64,000 nt of DNA from Candidatus Contendibacter sp. (GTDB lineage: Bacteria; Pseudomonadota; Gammaproteobacteria; Competibacterales; Competibacteraceae): NCBI GenBank assembly GCA_029624675.1, contig JARSSP010000071.1, forward strand, positions 173,686 to 237,685, read 5' to 3'. A model generated the notes under the pieces. It made no database searches, was not told where the DNA came from, and saw only the letters and a program-made list of their open reading frames with translations. The first letter of the stretch is position 1, and each line of letters starts with the position of its first letter. A program made the translations under genes and the position numbers. Shown here piece after piece: positions 25,070 to 35,100 of the stretch.

Positions 25070-27130
25070 TCATTCGGGCAGATGGAAACCGGCCACCGAT
25101 TGACGCAATTCCTGGGCCAGCCGATGCAGTTTGCCGATGGCGGAGGCGGTCGTCACGCTGCTTTCGGCGGTCTGGGCCGTGATTTCGTTGATGGAAATCA
25201 TGGCGGTCGACACCCGCGACGCCATCTCCGAGACCTGACCGGCCGATTTGGAAATCTCGTCGATCAACTCGGCGAGTTTGGCGGACACCTTTTCGATCTC
25301 GTTCAACGCCTCGCCGGCCTTCTCCGCCAAGCCCGCGCCGCTGACCACCTCGCCGGTGCTTTTTTCCATCGAGATCACCGCCTCGTTGGTATCGGCCTGA
25401 ATGGTCTTGACCAACGTCTCGATTCGTTTGGTGGCGTTGCTGGACCGTTCCGCCAGTCGTTGCACCTCGTCGGCGACCACCGCGAACCCGCGCCCGGCGT
25501 CACCCGCCGCCGAGGCCTGGATCGCGGCGTTCAGCGCCAGAATGTTGGTCTGGTCGGCGATATCGTTGATCAACGCCACGATGTCGCCAATTTCCTGGGA
25601 AGATTCACCCAGCCGCTTGATGCGTTTGGAGGTGTCCTGAATGTGCTCGCGGATGGTGTTCATGCCATGGATGGTGCGCCGCACCCGGTCGCCGCCTTCG
25701 TGAGCGATGCCCACCGATTTCTCGGCCACCTCGGCCGAGGAGGCGGTCTTGGCCGAAACCTCGTCCATGGAATGCGCCATTTGCATCACGGTGGAGCTGG
25801 CGTTCTCGATTTGCCGGGCCTGAATCTCGCTGGATTTGGCCAAGCCATCGGCGATGGCGCTGGTTTCCTGCACGGCGGCGGCGACCAGCCCCGACGTGTT
25901 GTTGATGGTGGACACCAGATCGCGCAACGCCTCGATGGCGTAGTTGACCGAGTCGGCGATGGCGCCGGTGATATCCTCGGTCACGCTGGCCTGCACGGTC
26001 AAATCGCCCTCGGCCAGGTTGCCCAGTTCGTCGAGCAGCCGCAGGATGGCGTCCTGATTGCGGCGGTTCTGCTCCTCGGTTTCCTGCTTGCGCTGCTCGG
26101 CCTCGACCAGCCGTTGTCGGCTTTCGCGATTCTGAATGACGAACAACATCACCAACAGGATCAACGCGATCGCGCCTAGCAGCCACGCCACGTTATAGCT
26201 GAGCGGAATGCCCAGTACGCTGAACTGACGGCCAGTTTCAGCGTACTGGTCGATCAGGCGGGTAGTCGCGTCCAGCAGGGCATCACCCTTGTTGGCGATG
26301 CCCACGGCAGCGTTCTGGACCTTGACCAATTCCGGCGCCTTCTCGCGGATACGGTCGGTTTCCGTCTCCAGTTGCTTGAACAGATCGGTCAGGTCCGTCA
26401 GCTTCTTGGCGCTGTCGGGGATGTTGACGCGCTCGGCGCCGGCCCCACCGTCGCGCATCCCTCGCAACACTTGACTGAACAGGTTGACGTTGCGGCCGAA
26501 GCGGTCGGCGGCGTTGGCGGCGCTCAACCCCCCCTCGCTTAACATGCGCTTGAGATCGCTCGTGATCTGTTCGCCCAACTGCAACTGCTTGGTGGCCTGG
26601 TAGACCTGCCGGCTGTCAACCCGGTTGTTGGCCAGGCTTTTGGCGATCTCGTCGGACAGGGTGTTCATCTGGGTCAGGGAGCTTTCCAACAAGGGAACCA
26701 GGTTGCTGACCGAAACCACCGGATCGCGCCCCGCCAGGATGATGTCGATTTCGGCCCGGACGGGCTTCCAGAGTTTTTCCAGTTCGTCCAGGACGGGCCG
26801 CACCGCGGGCGGCGCGGGCGGCAACCCCAGCGCGGCGCTGCCGTTTTTCTGATCGTTCAGCTTTTGCTCGAACCGATCACGGCTGTCCTTGAGCTTGGCG
26901 AACGCGGTTTCCTTGCCGCGCGCGGCCTCGAGCGCCTCGGTCACGATCGCGCGCGATAGCAGGCGCTGCTCGCCGGCCAGCTTGAAATAGTTCTCGTTTT
27001 GCTCGTTCTGCCGCCCCAAGGTCACAAAAATGACGCCCATCAGGATGATGAACAACAGCAACGCCCCCAACACAGCCAGATAGGTGGCGGAGAACCCTTT
27101 CAAAACCGAATCATCTTTCGAGTCACGCAT
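25070..27130 (-). CDS. pilJ: Type IV pilus methyl-accepting chemoreceptor PilJ
   Basis: A 686-residue membrane chemoreceptor. The first membrane helix (about residues 17-39) is followed by a periplasmic region with two PilJ-type helical modules (GEQRLLSRAIVTEAL at about 53; QLQLGEQITSDLKRML at about 185). A second membrane helix lies near 310-335, then a HAMP-like part and a cytoplasmic signalling domain with the tip DIADQTNILALNAAIQASAA followed by GRGFAVVADEVQRLAER. It signals surface contact or related cues to ChpA. Located 63 bases after pilI and followed by chpA; the methyltransferase gene pilK is missing in between. Confidence 0.94.
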   Translation of the reverse strand: MRDSKDDSVLKGFSATYLAVLGALLLFIILMGVIFVTLGRQNEQNENYFKLAGEQRLLSRAIVTEALEAARGKETAFAKLKDSRDRFEQKLNDQKNGSAALGLPPAPPAVRPVLDELEKLWKPVRAEIDIILAGRDPVVSVSNLVPLLESSLTQMNTLSDEIAKSLANNRVDSRQVYQATKQLQLGEQITSDLKRMLSEGGLSAANAADRFGRNVNLFSQVLRGMRDGGAGAERVNIPDSAKKLTDLTDLFKQLETETDRIREKAPELVKVQNAAVGIANKGDALLDATTRLIDQYAETGRQFSVLGIPLSYNVAWLLGAIALILLVMLFVIQNRESRQRLVEAEQRKQETEEQNRRNQDAILRLLDELGNLAEGDLTVQASVTEDITGAIADSVNYAIEALRDLVSTINNTSGLVAAAVQETSAIADGLAKSSEIQARQIENASSTVMQMAHSMDEVSAKTASSAEVAEKSVGIAHEGGDRVRRTIHGMNTIREHIQDTSKRIKRLGESSQEIGDIVALINDIADQTNILALNAAIQASAAGDAGRGFAVVADEVQRLAERSSNATKRIETLVKTIQADTNEAVISMEKSTGEVVSGAGLAEKAGEALNEIEKVSAKLAELIDEISKSAGQVSEMASRVSTAMISINEITAQTAESSVTTASAIGKLHRLAQELRQSVAGFHLPE

Positions 27131-27203
27131 TATTTATTTCTCATTGGAACCGAACATCCTGGTCAGCCCTGTCGGTGGATCCAACAGGAGCACCCTGGAA
27201 ATC

Positions 27204-27773
27204 TTACTGGGACGCATGGAGGAATTGAGGATCCGCCAGCAGCTTGCCGGTGTCGAAGGCCAGCCAATACTGACCGTCATTCAAAAACGCCTCGGTGACG
27301 TAGGAGCGCAGGCCCACCTCCACATTGTCCAGCGTGGTCTGCCGATGCTGCGGTCCAAAGTGACGCATCCCCACGACCTCGTCCACCAGCAGGCCGTAAT
27401 CCCACTGGCCCGAGCGAATGACGACCGCCTGGCTGCTGGGCAGTTGCGGCGTCGGCCGGCCGATCAGAAAATCCCGCAAGTCGGAAATCGAGATGACCTT
27501 GCCCCGCAAGTTGGCGATGCCCAGCAGCCAGCGCTTTACGCCCGGCACGCGGGTGATGCGGGGCATGGGGACGATCTCGGCCACATCGTCCATGGAGAAT
27601 AGCAGGTTCCAGGAACCGAGCCGCAGCGCCAACCGCCCGCGAATCTCGGATAGTTGCGCGCTGACCGCCGCGACTGGAATGCGCTGGCGGACCCGCCGGT
27701 CGAGTTGCAACAGAATATCGAAGGGGTGCAGCGGGGGAGGCGCCGCGGGGGTGGAAGGTGCCGCATCTGCCAC
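27204..27773 (-). CDS. pilI: CheW-like adaptor PilI
   Basis: A 189-residue CheW-domain adaptor linking PilJ to ChpA. After a Pro/Ala-rich start it shows LLFSMDDVAEIVPMP, TRVPGVKRWLLGIANLRGKV and LLVDEVVGMRHF, the CheW hallmarks. The GTG at 27773 is chosen: AGAGGA lies seven bases upstream, the length fits P. aeruginosa PilI (178), and the longer ATG start at 27863 has no ribosome-binding site. It is the first gene of the cluster here; pilG and pilH, which usually precede it, are absent, and gshB lies divergently next door. Confidence 0.88.
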   Translation of the reverse strand: MADAAPSTPAAPPPLHPFDILLQLDRRVRQRIPVAAVSAQLSEIRGRLALRLGSWNLLFSMDDVAEIVPMPRITRVPGVKRWLLGIANLRGKVISISDLRDFLIGRPTPQLPSSQAVVIRSGQWDYGLLVDEVVGMRHFGPQHRQTTLDNVEVGLRSYVTEAFLNDGQYWLAFDTGKLLADPQFLHASQ

Positions 27774-27985
27774 AGGACAGTCCTCTAGGCGGGATTTGGA
27801 GCAAAACGGCTGGTGCGCTGGGCCGAAACAGCGCGCTAGTGTTTTTTGTGTAATTCTTAGCATACTAGCGGCCAGGATGCCACGATGGAAAACAGTTTCC
27901 TTTCCTTAATTCAGCCTCGCAACCGTGTTCCGCTTCCCCACCGAGGGTTCGGAGCGGGTCGCGCAACCTTACGAACCGGTTGACC

Positions 27986-28936
27986 ATGACTCTCAAGCTC
28001 GGCGTGGTGATGGATCCCATCACCACCATCACGATCAAAAAAGACACGACCTTCGCCATGTTGCTCGCCGCTCAGGCTCGCGGCTGGGAACTGCACTATC
28101 TCGAACAAACCGACCTTTACGCCCGCGGCGGTGAGGCGTGGGGTCGAACCCGCCGGTTGCGCGTCAAGGACGACAAGCACGGTTGGTTCACCTTTCACGG
28201 CGAGCGAGAACTGCCGCTGGCGGAACTGGACGTCATCCTGATGCGCAAGGATCCTCCGTTCGACATGGAGTACATCTACTCCACCTATGTGCTGGAGCTG
28301 GCCGAAAAGGCGGGCGCGCTGGTGGTGAACCGACCCCGCGCCCTGCGCGATGCCAACGAAAAATTCTTCGCCCTGAACTTTTCGCATTGCTGTCCGCCGA
28401 CCCTGGTCAGCCGGGAGCCAGCGCGGCTCAAGGCGTTCCTGGACGAACACGATGATATCGTGGTCAAACCCCTGGATGGCATGGGTGGCGCGTCGGTATT
28501 TCGATTGCGTCAGAACGATCCCAACCTCAACGTGATTCTGGAAACGCTCACCGCCCACGGTCGGCGCACGACCATGGCGCAGCGCTACCTTTCAGAGGTA
28601 ACGGCCGGCGACAAGCGCATTTTGCTCATCGACGGCGAACCCGTTCCCTATGCGCTGGCCCGGATTCCGCGGGCTGGCGAGACCCGGGCCAACCTGGCGG
28701 CGGGCGGCCGCGGCGAGGGTGTGCCACTGAGCGAGCGCGACCGCTGGATCTGCGCGCAAGTCGCGCCCACTCTGCGGGAAATGGGATTATTGTTCGTCGG
28801 CCTGGATGTGATCGGCGACTGGCTGACCGAGATCAACGTCACCAGTCCCACCTGCGCTCGGGAACTGGACGCCCAGTTTGGGTTGAATATCGGCGACGAC
28901 CTGATGGCTGTCATCGCAGGGCGCGCGCGGCGCTGA
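27986..28936 (+). CDS. gshB: Glutathione synthetase
   Basis: A 316-residue ATP-grasp ligase joining gamma-glutamylcysteine and glycine. Motifs include LGVVMDPITTI at the start, LMRKDPPFDMEYIYSTYVLE, DIVVKPLDGMGGASVFR (ATP-grasp) and ITEINVTSPTC-like TEINVTSPT near the end. The ATG at 27986 gives the E. coli length (316); a TTG two codons earlier is less likely. A tonB-like gene follows after 16 bases, a common gammaproteobacterial pair. In many relatives pilG-pilH would follow in this neighbourhood. Confidence 0.95.
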   Translation: MTLKLGVVMDPITTITIKKDTTFAMLLAAQARGWELHYLEQTDLYARGGEAWGRTRRLRVKDDKHGWFTFHGERELPLAELDVILMRKDPPFDMEYIYSTYVLELAEKAGALVVNRPRALRDANEKFFALNFSHCCPPTLVSREPARLKAFLDEHDDIVVKPLDGMGGASVFRLRQNDPNLNVILETLTAHGRRTTMAQRYLSEVTAGDKRILLIDGEPVPYALARIPRAGETRANLAAGGRGEGVPLSERDRWICAQVAPTLREMGLLFVGLDVIGDWLTEINVTSPTCARELDAQFGLNIGDDLMAVIAGRARR

Positions 28937-28952
28937 GGGTCGCCGACACCGG

Positions 28953-30035
28953 ATGAACGTCACCGCCCGCGACCCGGAAGAGGTCCGCCGCCTAGCGCTG
29001 GCGTCGGCGCTGGCGCTTGGCCTGCATATCGGATTGCTTCTCGGCGTCCCGACCGAAGATTGGTTACTGCACCAGTCCCGGCCGTTGCGCTTCGAGGTGG
29101 TTCTCTTGCCGCCGCTGGAGCGGCTGGAAAGTCCAGCCCCGCTCACCGCAACCGCGCCCGAGTCGCCGGAATTCCCCGTCCAGCCCGAGCCGGCCGGGGC
29201 TGGCACCGCTCCAGAACCGGTTATCCCGCCACCGGAACCCCAACCCATCCCATCGCCCGCCCCGCCTCCACCGCCGCAACCCGTGGCCACCGCCCCGCCG
29301 ACAAAACTCGTCGCGCCGAAAGTTGCGCCCGCCAAGCCAGCGGTGGCCACCACCATCCTCCCGTTGCCGCGAACGCCAGCCAAGCCAACCACACTGGCCA
29401 AGATCTCGGCGTTGCCGGACAAGCCGACGACTCCTTCCCACAAGGCGACAGTCGCGGAACCTTCCAGCAAACCAGCCCCGGACAAAGCGCCGCCCGCGCC
29501 AAGACTCGCGCCGATGGAGACTTTTCGTCCATCCCTTGAAAAACCACTCGCCGACCGCGTGGAGCGGCCCGGACGCGGCGGAACGAGAGCGGGCGCGACC
29601 GGTCACCTGGACAGCGCCGCCCTGCTGAGCCAGATCGCCGGCCTGGACGCGGAAACCCAGCGGCGGGTGGGCGGCGCCGTTCGCGAACGGCGGGTCAACC
29701 TCGCCGACACCCGCTCCCTCGCCGGGTTCTATGCCGCTGACTGGGCGCGCAAGGTCACACGCGTTGGCGAAATGAACTTTCCCGATGCGGCCCGGCGGTC
29801 GAACCCTGGCGCTGGCCCGTTGCTGGACGTGGCCATTCAAGCCGATGGCGGTTTGCGGCACGTGCGCGTCCTCCGCTCGTCCGGCAATGCCGAACTGGAC
29901 CAGGCGGCGCGGCGAATCGTTCAGCTCGCCGCGCCCTACCCGCCCTTTCCACCCGAACTGCGCCAACAAGTCGAATTGCTGCATATCGAAGCGCCGTGGC
30001 GTTTCGATCCGAGGGGACAGGTTCAGGTGCGCTGA
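28953..30035 (+). CDS. TonB-like energy transducer
   Basis: A 360-residue protein with a short cytoplasmic N-terminus, one membrane helix (about residues 15-32, LASALALGLHIGLLLGV) and a long Pro/Ala/Lys-rich periplasmic spacer (about 50-200). The C-terminal TonB-type domain is at about 265-350 (FPDAARRSN, LDVAIQADGGLRHVRVLRSSG, DQAARRIVQLAAPYPPFP). It would couple the proton-motive force to outer-membrane receptors, perhaps including iron carriers, with ExbBD partners not in the window. Its position behind gshB is conserved in many gammaproteobacteria. The window holds no TonB-dependent receptor. Confidence 0.85.
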   Translation: MNVTARDPEEVRRLALASALALGLHIGLLLGVPTEDWLLHQSRPLRFEVVLLPPLERLESPAPLTATAPESPEFPVQPEPAGAGTAPEPVIPPPEPQPIPSPAPPPPPQPVATAPPTKLVAPKVAPAKPAVATTILPLPRTPAKPTTLAKISALPDKPTTPSHKATVAEPSSKPAPDKAPPAPRLAPMETFRPSLEKPLADRVERPGRGGTRAGATGHLDSAALLSQIAGLDAETQRRVGGAVRERRVNLADTRSLAGFYAADWARKVTRVGEMNFPDAARRSNPGAGPLLDVAIQADGGLRHVRVLRSSGNAELDQAARRIVQLAAPYPPFPPELRQQVELLHIEAPWRFDPRGQVQVR

Positions 30036-30132
30036 GTTTGACGGCTGGTCGGCCACATGCGCATCCGGGCCGGAAACACCAAGGGTGACGCGCCGCAACC
30101 TTTCGACCCATGGTTCCCAGTGATCCACGCCA

Positions 30133-32172
30133 TCATGCCGGATTGGCCAATACCGCAAAGGTCTGTTTGTCGGTATCGAGGATATGGCTGAACAACCAGT
30201 TGCGTAGGTACTCCATCATGCCCATCCCAACGATAAAGGGATTGTGGCCGATTTCCTCACGTAATTCGCGCAGTTCCGCTTCGAAGGATCGATGCTGCAA
30301 GCGGTGCTGTTCCAAACCGGCGTAGTCATGGGTCGCCATCAGGCGCTCCTCGGTCCTGAAGTGAATCCGCGCGTATTGCTCCAGGGCGAACAGGGCCTTG
30401 GCGATCTCGACCGTCCCCGCGCCTTCGCGGACGGCCTGGTAAACGCGGTTCGTCCAATCGAGCAGGTAGCGATGATGCTCGTCGATGATGTCGATCCCCA
30501 CCGAATAGCTGTCTTGCCAGGGAAGCCAAACCTCCCCGCCAACACGACTGGTCGGCGTCACAAGCACGTCTCCGGGATTGACGGCGTCATCCTGATACCG
30601 GGCCTTGATCGCTAGAACCTCCGGCAGGGCTTCTCGAAAAGCCGCGACCACCTTCGGGTCGAACGCCTTGCCCGCTCCTTCCGCGATCAACTCAACGGCT
30701 TTTTCCACGGACCACGCTTCCTTGTACGGCCGTTTCGTGGTCAAGGCGTCGAACACGTCCGCCACCGCGCAGACGCGGCCGGAGAAAGGAATATCTTCTC
30801 CGCTCAGACCGTTGGGATAGCCACGGCCATCCCATCGCTCATGATGGGTCAAGGCGATTTCCCGCCCCATCCGGATCAGCGGATCATCCCCCTCCAGAAT
30901 TCGGCCGCCGATGATCGGATGCTCTTTCATGGTCGCGAATTCTTCGTCGGTCAACTTACCGGGCTTTCTAAGAATCCGATCCTCGATCCCGATCTTGCCC
31001 ACGTCGTGCATGGGCGCGGCCAACTCGATCAATGCGCATGTCTCCTCGTCGTAACCCAGGGTCCGCGCGATCACCCGCGCGTATTGACTCATGCGCAAAA
31101 CGTGCAGGCCGGTCTCCACATCCCGAAATTCAGCCGCGACGCCAAGTTTGTGGATGATCTCGTTGCGGGCCATTTGGACTTCCAACCGGCTGATTCGCAT
31201 CGTCTCTTCCATCTGCCGACGCCGGATGAGGTTGGTGAGGATGTCCGCCACGTCCGCCATGAACTGAGAAGCCTCTTTCACGGGCTGAGTTCCTGGCGGC
31301 AAAAGAATGGCCAAAACGCCATAAACGCGGCTCCCCTCGATCAGCGGTAGGGCGTGGCAACCGGCATCGTTCGCGTCCGACTGCAATCGGTTGTCGGGAC
31401 AGTCGCTCAATCGGGAAAAGAAAAGCGGCTTCATCTCCTTGTAGGCCCGGCCACAGATGCAAGAACCCGCAAGCACCTTGGCGCAGGCCAGGCGTTGTGT
31501 TTCATCCAAGCCTCCTTGGGCGGCCAGGATCAACTCGCCCTTGCGGTTGGTCAGGAAGAGCATCCCGCGCGCATCGACCTTGAGCCAAGGCACGGCCTCC
31601 AGCACATCCAGGACGATCCCGAGATATTTTTCCAGGGAGAGATCGAGCAAAGCGGCCCGGGCGACCGCCAACAACGCCTGCTGTTGCTCGTGAAGCCGCC
31701 GCCGTCGGATTTCGATACGGTCCCGCTCGTCCGTAACGCTTGCGATACGATGATCGGCCTCGTTCAGCTCCTCGCGCGCCTGCCGAAGTTGCGCGGCCAA
31801 GGCCAGTTGCGCCTTTACCCTAGCCCAGAGCACCGGCGGGTTGATGGGTTTGGTAACGTAATCCACCGCGCCGGCTTGGAATCCCCGTGTTTCGTCCTCG
31901 GCCTGGGCCTTGCCAGTCAGAAAGATGACCGGAATTTCCCGCGTCCGGGGATTGGACTTGAGACGCTCGCAGACCATATAGCCATCCATCTCCGGCATCA
32001 CCACGTCCAGCAAGATCAGATCGGGAGTCGGTTCTTCCTCGGCCAGACGCAATGCCTCGCCGCCTCCCCGCGCCACTCTGATCCGGTACTCCCGCTTCAG
32101 CAGGCTGGATAATATCTTGAGGTTGTCCACGTCGTCGTCGACGAGCAACAGGAGCTCTGTGTTTCTTGTCAT
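30133..32172 (-). CDS. Response regulator: REC - GAF - HD-GYP c-di-GMP phosphodiesterase - hemerythrin
   Basis: A 679-residue four-domain regulator. The receiver (LLLVDDDVDNLKIL; phospho-Asp in LILLDVVMPEMDG near residue 58) is followed by a short coiled coil and a GAF domain at about 165-320, with CICGRAY. The HD-GYP domain (about 340-530) has HDVGKIGIEDRIL near 391 and HHERWDGRGYPNGL near 444, the motifs of an active c-di-GMP phosphodiesterase. The C-terminal bacteriohemerythrin domain shows IDEHH (564), HFRTEE (606), HRLQH (622) and HILDTD (665), a full set of di-iron ligands. O2 or redox control of c-di-GMP breakdown is inferred. The ATG follows the kinase stop by one base (TGACATG). Confidence 0.92.
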   Translation of the reverse strand: MTRNTELLLLVDDDVDNLKILSSLLKREYRIRVARGGGEALRLAEEEPTPDLILLDVVMPEMDGYMVCERLKSNPRTREIPVIFLTGKAQAEDETRGFQAGAVDYVTKPINPPVLWARVKAQLALAAQLRQAREELNEADHRIASVTDERDRIEIRRRRLHEQQQALLAVARAALLDLSLEKYLGIVLDVLEAVPWLKVDARGMLFLTNRKGELILAAQGGLDETQRLACAKVLAGSCICGRAYKEMKPLFFSRLSDCPDNRLQSDANDAGCHALPLIEGSRVYGVLAILLPPGTQPVKEASQFMADVADILTNLIRRRQMEETMRISRLEVQMARNEIIHKLGVAAEFRDVETGLHVLRMSQYARVIARTLGYDEETCALIELAAPMHDVGKIGIEDRILRKPGKLTDEEFATMKEHPIIGGRILEGDDPLIRMGREIALTHHERWDGRGYPNGLSGEDIPFSGRVCAVADVFDALTTKRPYKEAWSVEKAVELIAEGAGKAFDPKVVAAFREALPEVLAIKARYQDDAVNPGDVLVTPTSRVGGEVWLPWQDSYSVGIDIIDEHHRYLLDWTNRVYQAVREGAGTVEIAKALFALEQYARIHFRTEERLMATHDYAGLEQHRLQHRSFEAELRELREEIGHNPFIVGMGMMEYLRNWLFSHILDTDKQTFAVLANPA

Positions 32173-32173
32173 G

Positions 32174-35100
32174 TCAACATCCCATGGTTTCCGCCAATAC
32201 CCTGTCCAAGGTGTCAGCCGCCTCGACGAAGCGATAATCCTCGATCTGATCGCCAAGTTGCGCCAACGAGGCGGATGGCAATCCGGCGGCGAACGTCTTC
32301 TGATGCTCGACCCAAAAATCCTCGGCCGTGGGATCGTGGTTGAGCGCCCGCTCGCGCAGTTCGCCCAGCAATGATCTTAGGACCTTCGGATCGATCTCGC
32401 GCGCGTCTTGACGATTTTCCCGGCCGTCGCCTTGCTCCGCCGTGGATACCGACAGATCGGCGTCGATCACCTCCCGGGCCGCCTGTATCGCCTCTTGCAG
32501 CGCATCGATCAACCCGGCCACCTCGCTCTCCTCGCTGGACAGGGCCGCTTCCAACCGCGCCGAGACCTGCTGGACCGCGAGGATGCCGAGATTGCCCGCC
32601 ATGCCCTTCAGAGTGTGCGCCAGGCGCGCGGCCTCGGCGCGGGAGCCGGCCGCCAGGAGATCGCGGAGGGTCTGGGCGGCCTGGCCGTAGTGGCTGGAGA
32701 AATGGGTCAGCAGCCGGCGCAGGAGCGCCTCGTTGCCGCCCAGGCGGTCAAGACACCCGGCCACATCGATGCCGGGCAAGACCAGCGCCGACGACGAAGC
32801 CTTTTCCTGCATGTCGAGAGGGACCTCCGCCAAAGCCAAATGGCGCGCAAGGGTCTTGAACAGCGAACGGGAATCGATGGGCTTTTCCACATGATCGTTC
32901 ATGCCGGCGGCCCGCATTCGTTCGATTTCCTGTCGCTGCACATGAGCCGTGAGTCCGATGATCGGCAAGCGGTCGAATCCGGGCAAGGCGCGGATCCGGC
33001 GGGTCGCTTCATAACCATCCATCTCCGGCATCTGGATGTCCATGAACACCGCGTCGAACACCTTGGCGCCTCGCTGCTCCAGCGCGGCCACCGCTTCGGC
33101 GCCATTGGCCGCGATCGTCACGATCGCTCCGAACCGTTCCAACAGACCGCGAACCACCTCCTGATTGACGGCGTTGTCCTCCACCACCAGCAGGCAACGA
33201 CCGGCCAGCTCGTCATCCCGCATCGATCTGGCGCTGGCGGGACTCCGGTCGCCCCCATCGGCAAGCGGCGCGGGTTCGAGCCTCTCCCCCACGCTAAACC
33301 AGGCGTCGAAACGGAAAGCGCTGCCTTCGCCGGGGCGGCTGTCCACGCTGATGGTTCCCTCCATCATCTCCACCAGTCGCTTGCTGATGGAGAGCCCGAG
33401 GCCGGTCCCGCCGTATTTCCGGGTAATGGAACTATCCGCCTGGCGAAAGGGCTGGAATATCAGTTGGATCTGTTCGGCGGTCATGCCAATGCCGGTATCC
33501 CGCACCGAAAACTCCAACCGAACGCGCCGACTCCTGGACTCCAGCCAGCGGACGGAGACCACGACTTTTCCCCGTGGGGTAAACTTGACGGCATTGTTGC
33601 CAAGATTGACCAAAACCTGACTCAAACGCAACGGATCGCCCATCAGAGCCCTGGGCGCCGCGGGCGCGATGTCGAGCAAAAGCTCCAGTCCCTTGTCCCG
33701 AGCCTTGTGCCCCACCACCGTGCTCAGATTCTCCATCACCCCATCCAGGTCGAAGTGGATGGACGCCATTTCCAACTGGCCGGCCTCGACCTTGGACAGA
33801 TCCAGGATATCGTTAAGCAACCCGAGGAGAGATTTCGAGGCGCCATACGCCTTGCCCAAATAATCCCGCTGTCGATCGGACAAGGGGGTGTTCAGGCAAA
33901 GATGGATCATCCCCATGATTGCGTTCATCGGGGTGCGGATCTCATGGCTCATGTTGGCCAGAAATTCGCTTTTGGCCCGATTCGCCGCCTCCGCCGCTTC
34001 CTTGGCTTGCGCCAGCGCCGCCAGCATTCCCTGGTATTCGGTGATATCGCGGAAAGACCACAGACGAGCTTCTTGATTGTCCAGCATCAAGGATCGGCTA
34101 TACCGCTCGAAAATTCGGCCATCCTTGAAATACAACAGGTCCCGCTGTTCTCGATCCGTTTGGCATACGTGGTTTACCCCACGGAGAAAACCGTCCGGAT
34201 CGGACATCTGGTCGAGTACGTAGCCCAGCAACCGCTCGTCCTGACCCAGAAGGACCAACTCATCCGGTATGCGCCAGAGTTCCTGGAAGCGGTGATTGGT
34301 ATTTAGAATCGCGCCATCGGCGTCAACCACCAGGATACCGTCGTCGGTCGAATCCAGCGTGGTGCGAAGCAGGGTTTCGCTTCGGGTCAACACCTGCTCG
34401 ACATGGCGCCGTCTCCTGATCTCTCGCGCCAGTTTCCAGTTCCAATAGAGGATCGCGGCCAACCCGACGGCGACCGCCGCCAATACCCGCCACAGCAGGG
34501 CATGGTCCAAACCGACGGATTGCGGGGCCTGAACCCAGCGGCTGTAGATACCGTCCCGTTCGCTCTTGGGAACGGCCGCGATCCCTTTTTCCAAGATACC
34601 GGCCAGGATCGGCCAATCCCGCCGCACCGCCATGCTCGCGGCGAATTCATAAGGCGTGCTTCCGGCCATTCGGACCCGCAGGAACCCCTCGCGACCGATG
34701 GCGTGGCTGGTGGTGACCAGATTGCCGACGAAGGCATCGACCCACCGGTCGTCAACCGCGCGCAGGCCCGCTTCCATGGTGGCCACCGGCACCAGGCGGA
34801 TCTCCGGATGATCCTGCCGTAACCATTCCTGGATAGCGTAGTCGTTCACCACCGCCACCCGTTTTCCAACCAGCGCCTCTAAACTCCCCACGAAGGGTGC
34901 GTCCACTAGCGCGAAGATCGCCACTGGAAAAGTGAGATAGGGGTTGGTAAACCGAAAGCGCCGCAGGCGGCCGGTGGTCTGGGCCACAGCCGGCAGCAGG
35001 TCAACTTCGCCACTATCGAGTTGTCGCAAAGCTTCGATCCAAGTGGGAAACGGGATGGACTCGAACCGGACGCCCAGCAATCTCCCCAAGCGATCCAGAT

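Noticed and set aside
27859..27874. Sigma54-like sequence TGGCCGCTAGTATGCT (minus strand) before pilI
   Set aside because: It keeps GG-N10-GC, but only 8 of 11 consensus positions match, and no enhancer-binding regulator or supporting context is visible.
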